Below, piece by piece: positions 1-6,935 of a stretch of 62,337 nucleotides of DNA. Both the position numbers and the translations under genes were made by a program. Under the pieces are notes generated by a model. The model was not told the origin of the DNA and ran no database searches. It was given only the letters and a program-made list of their open reading frames with translations. Numbering within the stretch: the stretch's first letter is position 1; each line of letters opens with the position of its first letter. Source of the DNA: Chryseobacterium sp. SSA4.19 (lineage in GTDB: Bacteria; Bacteroidota; Bacteroidia; Flavobacteriales; Weeksellaceae); contig NZ_JAKVIP010000027.1 in assembly GCF_022601875.1 (NCBI RefSeq), positions 1 to 62,337 of the forward strand, given 5' to 3'.

Positions 1-33
1 AAAATTTTTTGAGCTGTAAGGGCTCAAAATTTT
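1..33 (-). terminator. Possible hairpin terminator at the end of the cassette array
   Basis: Bases 7-14 (TTTTGAGC) pair with 22-29 (GCTCAAAA) around a 7-base loop, and the flanking A/T runs extend the stem. It lies downstream of the last minus-strand cassette. The T-run is weak, so termination is inferred from position and shape only. Confidence 0.3.
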
Positions 34-83
34 CCAGAATAACTTTTTAACTTACACAGTTAGTGAGACACTACCTGCCTGAA

Positions 84-365
84 TTAAAACCATTTTTCAG
101 GATTATACATATTATGATTAGGAATAATCTCTAAACTTTTAGTTGTCGAATTATTTATGTATTGAATCTGTTCTCCATCAGAAAAAAAGTTGCTGACACG
201 ATACGGATAGAAAGAATGAGCACTATCAATAACGTAGACATACCACTTTTTTCCTTTTTCACTCGAAAAAATATTTCTTATCTTTTCCTCTTTATCCTGC
301 TGACATGATAAAAACAAAACTAAGATTAAACTAAAATTAATCTTCTGGGTGTTTAATATTTTCAT
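84..365 (-). pseudogene. Truncated immunity lipoprotein, twin of the one at 13452-13907
   Basis: The product is almost identical to the first 90 or so residues of the lipoprotein at 13452-13907, with the same signal peptide, lipobox (LFLSCQ) and internal motif FSSEKGKKWYVY. Identity stops after NPEKWF, and about 60 C-terminal residues are replaced by an immediate stop. At DNA level the two copies diverge at about base 91. I place the start at 365, which aligns with the intact copy; an ATG at 398 would overlap the upstream stop by four bases. It is probably a dead leftover of the immunity gene for the tip now carried by the large RHS gene. Confidence 0.75.
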
Positions 366-394
366 ATTGATCAACCAATTGAATTCGTCTAATT

Positions 395-817
395 TCATTT
401 TTCAAGATTTAATTTTCCCTTGACTTTGACCAGCATATCATTTCTTTTCAAATCTCTATTGAAAAGCCAAATAGTATCGCTGTTATATTTAGTAACTTTA
501 ATTTTCGAATTATAATTCATTAAGGTAAATGTAGAATCATTTGCTATTCCCCATTCCAACCTGGGTTCAGTACCATAATCAGAAAATAATCTTCTTATGT
601 TTTCCACTTTATCAAAAGAATATTGACTTACCTTACCTTTACTATCAAGCTTAAAGGTCATTCCATAAAATTCTGACCTATCTCTAGGCCACTCATAATT
701 CCAATAGCCTATACTATCGTTATAAAGAATAACATTTCTTATTTTCTCACTTGGACTTTTACCGCTACAGCTAGCAAGCAGTAAAAATATTGACATGAAT
801 TTTATACTTTTAATCAT
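395..817 (-). CDS. Putative immunity lipoprotein for the orphan tip at 810-1619
   Basis: A 140-residue lipoprotein. The N-terminus (MIKSIKFMSIFLLLASCSG) has a basic start, a hydrophobic stretch and a lipobox ending at Cys17. Mature-part motifs (EKIRN after the cysteine, NDSTFTLM near residue 95) also occur in the lipoprotein at 13452-13907, so the two are distant relatives. Its start overlaps the end of the toxin gene by eight bases, the usual arrangement for a toxin and its immunity partner. The two toxins are likewise diverged homologues, which fits two toxin/immunity pairs that separated together. Binding to the toxin in the periplasm is inference from context. Confidence 0.7.
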   Translation of the reverse strand: MIKSIKFMSIFLLLASCSGKSPSEKIRNVILYNDSIGYWNYEWPRDRSEFYGMTFKLDSKGKVSQYSFDKVENIRRLFSDYGTEPRLEWGIANDSTFTLMNYNSKIKVTKYNSDTIWLFNRDLKRNDMLVKVKGKLNLEK

Positions 818-1619
818 TGGGATTACTCATTTTTTTTAACCTACGAAGATTAGTTTCTCTATTATCATTTTTAATTGAAATATCCATAGGACCGTCGTAT
901 CCGCCAATTGGCGTTACAGTTACTCCACCTGTATTATTTTTATTAAAATCATCAATGTACGGATCCATACCTTGCCATGAAACCTCTTTATTTAGGTAAG
1001 CATTCCAAAGTCTTTGCATGAAACCTTCGGCAACAGAGTATTGGTTATGTTCTGACGATAAGCCATAATCTGAAGTTTTAGATTGTCCTAAGTATACTTT
1101 CGTATGAGCTAAATAGTTATACGGCGTAATATTTTCACTCTTATGGCCAGTCGGCCCCGCTTCGTGATCTAATGTATTTCCCAAAGTGTGAAAATCATTA
1201 TAAAAGCTAGCTTCAAATTGCTTAGCATTGAAAAATACGGATTTATTGCGTGTAGTATGTGCACCCGTACTTTCACTTCCCATTATTTTAACTCCATAAA
1301 CTCCTGACAAACCTTTTTTTCTCGCATAATAAGCGATAATATTGCTAACTGCCTTACGAGTACCAGAAGATGTATAGTTTAACTGGGATAGTTTAGCATT
1401 TCCATCATCAGTATGTACTATAATATTATTTGTTTTTTTATTATCCCTATACATAAATCTTCCATGTTTATTAAAATGGTCATCTTTTGGCTCCATTCCC
1501 GTAGGATCTGTATAACGTACAGGATTATCAAATGCATAAGTATATGGCGACCAACGAGGCATTTTCTCCGCCAGTGCGTGATATATAATTACTACTTTAC
1601 AAGAACAAAAACTTTGCAA
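810..1619 (-). CDS. Orphan RHS tip with HE-x5-HK toxin domain
   Basis: Residues 17-55 or so (from AEKMPRWSPYTYAFDNPVRY to the HTD motif) are nearly identical to the end of the RHS core and tip entry of the 3413-residue protein. The rest is a diverged homologue of that protein's tip: SQLNY, KAVSNI, a conserved HE-x5-HK motif (HEAGPTGHK, near residue 151), and a C-terminal DxNxxNxGxV segment. Homology to the RHS gene begins abruptly at about base 1573. The codons upstream of that are unrelated, and the ATG at 1619 is probably not a real start. It carries no secretion or RHS cage region, so it looks like a silent donor cassette. The HE-x5-H spacing is not the classical zincin HExxH, so a metalloenzyme role is only suggested. 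Confidence 0.75.
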   Translation of the reverse strand: MQSFCSCKVVIIYHALAEKMPRWSPYTYAFDNPVRYTDPTGMEPKDDHFNKHGRFMYRDNKKTNNIIVHTDDGNAKLSQLNYTSSGTRKAVSNIIAYYARKKGLSGVYGVKIMGSESTGAHTTRNKSVFFNAKQFEASFYNDFHTLGNTLDHEAGPTGHKSENITPYNYLAHTKVYLGQSKTSDYGLSSEHNQYSVAEGFMQRLWNAYLNKEVSWQGMDPYIDDFNKNNTGGVTVTPIGGYDGPMDISIKNDNRETNLRRLKKMSNPND

Positions 1620-1685
1620 TCTGCAAAGTTTTTGCTGCTATTACAGGAACGGATTACAAATCCGCGCTATCGGGTACATTACCCG
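1606..1685. repeat. Cluster of three short perfect hairpins between cassettes
   Basis: Three perfect inverted repeats lie in 80 bases: 1606-1618 with 1622-1634 (13 bp, 3-base loop), CGGATT 1650-1655 with AATCCG 1659-1664, and CGGGTA 1671-1676 with TACCCG 1680-1685. They sit between the lipoprotein gene ending at 1690 and the next orphan tip. This may be a REP-like or MITE-like remnant. The first hairpin could also act as a terminator. Confidence 0.6.
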
Positions 1686-1689
1686 GAAA

Positions 1690-2394
1690 TTAGGAAGTTG
1701 ACACTAACGTAAAATCTTCTATTTCCCAATAATTATCATGCAATCTTAGTTTAAATACAGCATTTCTCCCGTAATAATCTTTTTTTATACGATGGTCAAC
1801 AAAAACTAATGCTCTTTTTTTAGAAGGATCAAATACAATCTCTGAAAAATAGACAACACCTATCTCACATTCATTTGTATGTTTATCATACTCTGCCAGA
1901 TCTAGGACTTTTGCCGTACACAAATTAAATTGATTTGCTTTTATAGAACTTCGTGTACTTAATTTTTTAATAATATCTGTATTACTGGAAAATTCTTTTA
2001 AAAGCTCCTTCCTACTTTTTATGTAATTTATATGAGCTTCGGGATGACCTGTAATAAAGTTTTTACTACTTGTAGCAAAATATGTATTTTTACTTTTAGT
2101 AGAATCTATATACAAATTGCAAAATTTTTCAGGATGATTAAAAATTTCGTTATGCGCTTTTGTCTTCTCTTCGATATATAAATCCTCATTATGAACTCTT
2201 AAACTATCAAAATATCTTTTTTTACCTAAATAATCTTCTCTAAAAAAATAAGGTATCAACTGATCTGTTAAATCATTATATAGTTTTACATTAGTATCGG
2301 TTGATTGACTTACACATTTCTTCATTTCCTCCTTACAATTCGTAAGTAATAAAGAGGATAATAAAATCATAACTATTTTTGTTTTAAAATTCAT
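1690..2394 (-). CDS. Putative immunity lipoprotein following the broken HExxH tip
   Basis: A 234-residue protein with a lipoprotein signal (ILLSSLLLTNCKEE, lipid Cys at about 20). No known domain is recognised. The mature part is rich in charged residues and ends with a beta-rich segment (FKLRLHDNYWEIEDFTLV) that resembles NTF2-like or other export-associated folds, though that is only an impression. It starts about 33 bases after the stop of the degraded tip at 2428-3286, the immunity position used throughout the array. It appears intact although its toxin is broken. A periplasmic immunity role is inferred from position and lipidation. Confidence 0.65.
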   Translation of the reverse strand: MNFKTKIVMILLSSLLLTNCKEEMKKCVSQSTDTNVKLYNDLTDQLIPYFFREDYLGKKRYFDSLRVHNEDLYIEEKTKAHNEIFNHPEKFCNLYIDSTKSKNTYFATSSKNFITGHPEAHINYIKSRKELLKEFSSNTDIIKKLSTRSSIKANQFNLCTAKVLDLAEYDKHTNECEIGVVYFSEIVFDPSKKRALVFVDHRIKKDYYGRNAVFKLRLHDNYWEIEDFTLVSTS

Positions 2395-2427
2395 ATTGTT
2401 TAGGGATTTTGGGTTAATAACATGGTC

Positions 2428-3286
2428 TTACTCGCAAATTATCTTTGGTTTTTTATAATTATCTAAAATAGATGACTTTTTTTGTGATTTCAAGTCCCTG
2501 ATTTCATGTTGTTGTCTAAAATCTTTTGCAGCATTATTCCTCCTAATTCCATCAAACTTTTCAGTAATTATATCACGATCAGAAGCAGAAAATTGAGTAT
2601 CTGTTCCAAAATAAACAGCTTCCCAATTATCTCCTGCATCTCCAATACCACTTTTTGATTTAAAACTCGTCTTAAAAAGTGGGTCAGATTCCTTGGAATG
2701 ATGGTCAATTGCATATTCTGCCCAATGACCACCTTCATGAATTATAATTTCTGCTAAATTATCAATATACTTTTTATTTCCTTTATTTTTTGAAACCGTG
2801 TTTATTACGCCAGGATCAATATAAATAACATTGGGATCTTTTTTTTAATCAAATAACCCCAAATGTCCCATACTTTCATTCATTATAACAGTGAGCCCAT
2901 CTCCATCTCTGAGCATTGTCTGTATCATTTTATCATCTACCTTAAATCTCTTTAAACGCTTCTCGAAATCCTGAATCTCGAAACACCGCTTTTATAGTTT
3001 TTATTGCCGCTGTATATAATCTTCTTTCCTCTCTCGTAGCATTTGCTGGTAATCTAAAATTTCCATCAGGATCAATGTAATTAATAGGGTTGTTTCCACA
3101 ATATGCATACGGCGACCAACTTGGATACTTCTCCGCCAGCGGGTCAACCCTATACCAGATGCTTAACCTCGGATTATAATATCTTGCTCCATAATAATAT
3201 AAAGCGGTTTCGCTGTCCAACTCTTTGGCATTAAACTTATACGGATTTTTATACTTACCGATGATCTGACCAACCATAGTATCCAT
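2428..3286 (-). pseudogene. Degraded orphan RHS tip with HEGGH zincin motif
   Basis: The 5' part encodes the RHS core from GKYKNPYKFNAKELDSET through DPDG, then a short new sequence, and stops at about 2942. The following DNA still encodes toxin-like protein in another frame. After a one-base shift near 2945 it runs to an in-frame TAA near 2850 (LGLFD-stop), then continues open to 2428 with an HExxH motif (IIIHEGGHWAEYAID, around bases 2730-2770). Two lesions therefore separate the core from the metallopeptidase-like domain. The core carries GVDPL changed to RVDPL. The neighbouring immunity gene at 1690-2394 survives. Assembly error in the A-rich tract near 2845 is possible but would not explain both lesions. 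Confidence 0.65.
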
Positions 3287-3382
3287 TTATCGTAATTTAA
3301 TAAAGGCAAACATCTTGTCGAGCATCCAAATTTTTCTATATCAGGATACAGACATAGGCCAATTGCCATAGTTTGATAATAT

Positions 3383-3754
3383 CTATTTTTCTTTTACCAT
3401 ATCACAATCCAAATCATTTATATTATAATAGCAATACATTAAGTATGCATTATATTCTATATTGTATACCAAAGTGTATTCTGAATGTGGAATTCTCTTG
3501 ATATTCTTGATCTTTTCATATTCTTGATAGGGAAGGTTAATATTAGCAAAATAACATTTATTTTTTTTCATAATTTTATTTTCTATTAAAAACACTACGA
3601 ATGGCATATACCTAATTCGTTTATTCTTTAAATATCTAAAATTATAGCTGTCAATTAACTTCTGCTTATATAATTCAACTTTTATTTGAATGAAAAATCC
3701 TATTCCAAACAATACAAGAAAAATGAGGATTAAAACTTTAAATATTTTTTTCAT
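3383..3754 (-). CDS. Membrane-anchored putative immunity protein
   Basis: A 123-residue protein with one N-terminal hydrophobic segment (residues 5-24, KVLILIFLVLFGIGFFIQI) and no lipobox, so it is probably anchored in the inner membrane with a periplasmic domain. The domain is basic and tyrosine-rich and is not recognised. Its start codon overlaps the stop of the orphan tip at 3751-4761 by four bases (ATGA), which implies translational coupling with the toxin. Immunity function is inferred from that overlap and from the repeated layout of the array. Confidence 0.6.
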   Translation of the reverse strand: MKKIFKVLILIFLVLFGIGFFIQIKVELYKQKLIDSYNFRYLKNKRIRYMPFVVFLIENKIMKKNKCYFANINLPYQEYEKIKNIKRIPHSEYTLVYNIEYNAYLMYCYYNINDLDCDMVKEK

Positions 3755-4761
3755 TTTACAAATTTTATTTCAACTTTTTTTGAAGACCATCCATCTTTAC
3801 CGAAGATATTTCTTTCAATCCAACTTTTACCTACACTACGTGCCCTCCATGTGTTTGTCGTTCTATAGTATTTTCCACTTTCTTTTGTGAAAATATCATA
3901 TTTTACGCTCCCGCTCTCCAGTACTTCACTATTCGATAGGTTTGTCGGAAATCTATATGAAATTATTTTATTTGCTGCTTTTTTATCATCTACTCCTTTG
4001 ATATCTTCAAATGCTAATTTTATAGCTTGTTTCGCTTGTAAGGTACAATATGCTTGATCATAGGTATTGCCAGGATTAATAAGGTCGCTTTCTATTCCTT
4101 CAGCCAAAGACTTCATCGCTTCATCTCTTAGTTTATAATGATAACGTTCTACTTTACTGCCATCATCTAAATATGATTTAATTGTCTGCGCCTCACTGAC
4201 ACCGTTATAATAACTGCCATCCAATCCCATCCTCGGTTGTCTGTAGTTAGAATTGCCTGATAACGGAGCGTAGAGGACACCGGGATTTTTGTCATACTTA
4301 CCGTAATATCCTACTGACGTATGGCCAACATCACCTGAAACATAGTAAACAAAAGCTGTATTATATGTTCCTGGTGCTAAAGTTTGTTTTCCATTCGGAT
4401 CAATATATTTAACAGGATTCTGATATGTATAAATATAAGGATTTAGATTACCATAATAATAAACTCCACCATTGTGCTGGCCATCACCATAAAACTCGTT
4501 TTCTCTTACAGGATCGTAACTTGCCAGCGGATCCACCCCATACCAGATACTTAACCTCGGATTATAATATCTTGCTCCATAATAATACAGACCGGTTTCG
4601 CTGTCCAACTCTTTAGCGTTAAATTTATACGGATTTTTATACTTACCGATGACCTGCTGTTCAACGAACGTTTCCCCGAAAGGTAAATTTAAGAAAAACT
4701 GCGTTGCCAAACCATTACCGTCGGTGACAAATGTTGCGGTACCGAGCTGATCCCCATGCAT
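3751..4761 (-). CDS. Orphan RHS tip, possible permuted papain-like (NlpC/LRAT-type) toxin
   Basis: Residues 1-125 are RHS core (HGDQLGTATFV to the DPNG exit motif). Homology with the main gene starts at about base 4775, just inside the codons for IYY before HGDQLG. The tip that follows has GHTSVGYYG (about residue 145) and, some 90 residues later, YDQAYCTLQAKQAI (about 239). A histidine followed much later by a cysteine is the order of catalytic residues in permuted papain-fold enzymes (YiiX, LRAT, some cell-wall amidases), which would fit an envelope target. This assignment is tentative. ATG 4761 is unlikely to be a natural start, since the segment looks like a silent cassette. Confidence 0.6.
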   Translation of the reverse strand: MHGDQLGTATFVTDGNGLATQFFLNLPFGETFVEQQVIGKYKNPYKFNAKELDSETGLYYYGARYYNPRLSIWYGVDPLASYDPVRENEFYGDGQHNGGVYYYGNLNPYIYTYQNPVKYIDPNGKQTLAPGTYNTAFVYYVSGDVGHTSVGYYGKYDKNPGVLYAPLSGNSNYRQPRMGLDGSYYNGVSEAQTIKSYLDDGSKVERYHYKLRDEAMKSLAEGIESDLINPGNTYDQAYCTLQAKQAIKLAFEDIKGVDDKKAANKIISYRFPTNLSNSEVLESGSVKYDIFTKESGKYYRTTNTWRARSVGKSWIERNIFGKDGWSSKKVEIKFVK

Positions 4762-4884
4762 ATAATAGATCCCATTCTACATATTCAAGCCTTTCTGATG
4801 TTTGGTTAAAGTAAATTCGTAATAATTATTTTATAAACGAATTCAGGATTTTTTCCATAAATATTTTCACGTACTATTTTTATT

Positions 4885-4925
4885 TAAATGACTTCACCTT
4901 TATCATCAAGCTTAAAAATACCAAG
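4885..4925 (-). pseudogene. Tiny remnant resembling an immunity lipoprotein
   Basis: Read on the minus strand, these bases encode FKLDDKGEV and then a stop. The lipoprotein at 395-817 has FKLDSKGKV at an equivalent internal position. No signal peptide or flanking coding sequence remains. This is a weak match and could be coincidence. Confidence 0.25.
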
Positions 4926-4964
4926 CTACCAAACTACATGATTTGCTTGATAGCGAGGCGAACG

Positions 4965-5498
4965 TTATTTTATTACCTTTAATGTATTTATTTTTATCAA
5001 ATCCCGCGCAGCATTTTTGGTATGATAATACTTTACAATTTTAATACCTTTATTTAAACATATTCTAATGGAAAATTCTTTTTTATAGTAATCCCATTCT
5101 TTTATTTCTGTTTGGTGGTTTTTCACGAAATCCACATAAGCAAAACAATATTTTTTAGTTTCACATGGTTCTGAATTTAAAAATACCTTATCAAAAATAT
5201 CGCCATTACTAAATGTGCTAAAACCCAATCCCTTTTCAAAAATAATACTTTCAGTGTTTTTTAATATTGTCTGCTTGGAGATTTCTTTAATGTTTCCTAG
5301 ATTTTCTTTAAAATGGAATGGTATAAATATTATGTCATACGAACTTCCACTGTCTATTTCAAAATAATAGAAAATACCTAAGCCCTTATAAGTGTTTCCA
5401 TTAATAATTTTATTATTACCATTATTAGTATTTGTGCATCCAAATGTAAAAAGCCACAAAAGTAAGTGCCATAATATTTTATTTTTTTTCTTTACCAT
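4965..5498 (-). CDS. Putative immunity lipoprotein for the metzincin-like tip
   Basis: A 177-residue protein with a clear lipoprotein signal (LLLWLFTFGCTNTN, lipid Cys at about 21). The mature part contains YFEIDSGSSYDIIFIPFHF and a cysteine pair near residue 112-118; no known family is recognised. It starts 13 bases after the stop of the metzincin-like tip, on the same strand. By analogy with every other cassette it should protect the periplasm from that peptidase. The function is inferred from position, not from a recognised immunity fold. Confidence 0.65.
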   Translation of the reverse strand: MVKKKNKILWHLLLWLFTFGCTNTNNGNNKIINGNTYKGLGIFYYFEIDSGSSYDIIFIPFHFKENLGNIKEISKQTILKNTESIIFEKGLGFSTFSNGDIFDKVFLNSEPCETKKYCFAYVDFVKNHQTEIKEWDYYKKEFSIRICLNKGIKIVKYYHTKNAARDLIKINTLKVIK

Positions 5499-5511
5499 AA
5501 ATATATTTTTA

Positions 5512-6336
5512 TTATTTGATTAAGTTTCCTTTTTTATCTCTTCCAATTTGAATGTAAGATGGCTTATCAATACCTTTATTCTCATTTGCCCTTTTAAGAT
5601 AATCCTGATAATAGTTACTATTTAGTTTTTTTCCTTTATCACCCATCAAATCACCAACGAAACCAGAATGTGCTTTTGAAAAAACATTACCTTCTTTATC
5701 TTTAAAATCTGTATATCTATCGGGTAAACCGAGAAAGTGACCCGTTTCATGCAAAACAGACATATTATCACCGTCTGAATAAACAGTCCCAGTATTACCT
5801 GTATAATAAATTCTGCTGCTATCAAACGAGTCTTCACCTACAGCTCCATAAACTTCTGACCTCCCAGTTTCTTTAACGAAATTTAACATATTTTCTCCAG
5901 GTTTTAAATCTTTAGAATCAATATTCTTTTTATAAACATATTTTACATTAAATCCTACTTCAGCTCCGTCAACTTTTTTACTTCTAAAGGTACCTTTTGC
6001 TAAAGCATTCAACTCTTTAGCTCGTGCTGCTGATGCATTTGCTCCAGTGATATAAACTGTTGCTCTTACCTCCATTTTGGATACAGTTCTATCTTTACGG
6101 AACATTCCTAAAATTGCAAGTATAAAATCTTTTCCGTCAGGATCAATATATTTTACAGGATTATTAGCCGTGTAAACGTAGGGAGATATTTCTGGATACT
6201 TCTCCGCCAGCGGGTCAACCCCATACCAGATACTTAGCCGTGGATTATAATATATTGCTCCATAATAATATAAAGCGGTTTCGCTGTCTAACTCTTTGGC
6301 GTTAAACTTATACGGATTGGCATTCTTACCGATGAC
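5512..6336 (-). CDS. Orphan RHS tip with metzincin-like metallopeptidase
   Basis: The open frame runs from a TAG at 6337-6339. That TAG replaces the second Q codon of the RHS-core QQVIGKY motif seen in the main gene. About 75 codons of RHS core follow (NPYKFNAKELDSET to DPDG), then the tip. The toxin has HETGHFLGLPDRY (bases near 5740-5755), a full HExxHxxGxxD zinc site, and a later LMGD that could be the Met-turn. Together these are the hallmarks of metzincin peptidases. The upstream ATG at 6105 lies inside the tip and need not be used. The core arginine of YYGARYYNP is changed to isoleucine. As it stands the cassette has no proper start, which fits a silent donor. Confidence 0.75.
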   Translation of the reverse strand, partial: VIGKNANPYKFNAKELDSETALYYYGAIYYNPRLSIWYGVDPLAEKYPEISPYVYTANNPVKYIDPDGKDFILAILGMFRKDRTVSKMEVRATVYITGANASAARAKELNALAKGTFRSKKVDGAEVGFNVKYVYKKNIDSKDLKPGENMLNFVKETGRSEVYGAVGEDSFDSSRIYYTGNTGTVYSDGDNMSVLHETGHFLGLPDRYTDFKDKEGNVFSKAHSGFVGDLMGDKGKKLNSNYYQDYLKRANENKGIDKPSYIQIGRDKKGNLIK

Positions 6337-6373
6337 CTATTGTTTAGTTTAAATCTGTAGAAATACACTCTAC

Positions 6374-6934
6374 TTATTTGAAATCATCAGATTCATACTT
6401 TTTGATTAAATAATACCCCCCATAATCACTAAAAGAAATTATATACCCATTAAAAAACATTTTATAAAGTATATTCCGTGATTCCATAGCAGTCACATTG
6501 CCAGTTGCCAATATGAAAGACTGTTTTTCAGATTTTAAATATTTTCTTTCTATCTCTTCGACACTCATCTCTTCGATATTTTTATTAATATCTTCTACAT
6601 TTAACAAGTAATCACCTGTTTCTTTGACATTATTAATATATATTTCTCTGACCAACTCTCTTCCTTCCATAATACTTATGAGATAACTGTTAAAGTTTTG
6701 GTATTTTTTAATATAATAAATTTTATAGATCGCATATATTGAATCTATGTTAGCTTCTAAAATTTTGTCATTATCAGTTTTGAAATAAAGATAATAGTTA
6801 AAATATGGTGATGGTAAACCATTTTGAATAGCAGAAAGTTTTTCAATAAAAACTTCTCGGTTGGATTCATTTTTACATGAAACCCAGAGCATAATAAATA
6901 ATATAAATCTATAATAATATATTAAATTTTTCAT
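6374..6934 (-). CDS. Putative immunity lipoprotein for the M91-like tip
   Basis: The start is taken at 6934 (MKNLIYYYRF), one base after the TAG of the toxin gene, rather than at 7003, which would overlap the toxin by 68 bases. With this start the lipoprotein signal is normal: a hydrophobic stretch and lipobox (LFIMLWVSCKNE). The mature domain of about 165 residues is rich in Tyr, Ile and Glu and is not recognised. It is the presumed partner of the HEMQH peptidase tip, acting in the periplasm, as judged by position. Confidence 0.65.
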   Translation of the reverse strand: MKNLIYYYRFILFIMLWVSCKNESNREVFIEKLSAIQNGLPSPYFNYYLYFKTDNDKILEANIDSIYAIYKIYYIKKYQNFNSYLISIMEGRELVREIYINNVKETGDYLLNVEDINKNIEEMSVEEIERKYLKSEKQSFILATGNVTAMESRNILYKMFFNGYIISFSDYGGYYLIKKYESDDFK

Positions 6935-6935
6935 C

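Noticed and set aside
3163..3369. 68-codon minus-strand ORF beginning MAIGLCLYPDIEKFG
   Set aside because: Its 3' half lies in the RHS core in the wrong frame. The first 40 codons could be a tail of a lost gene, but no start, partner or family supports it.
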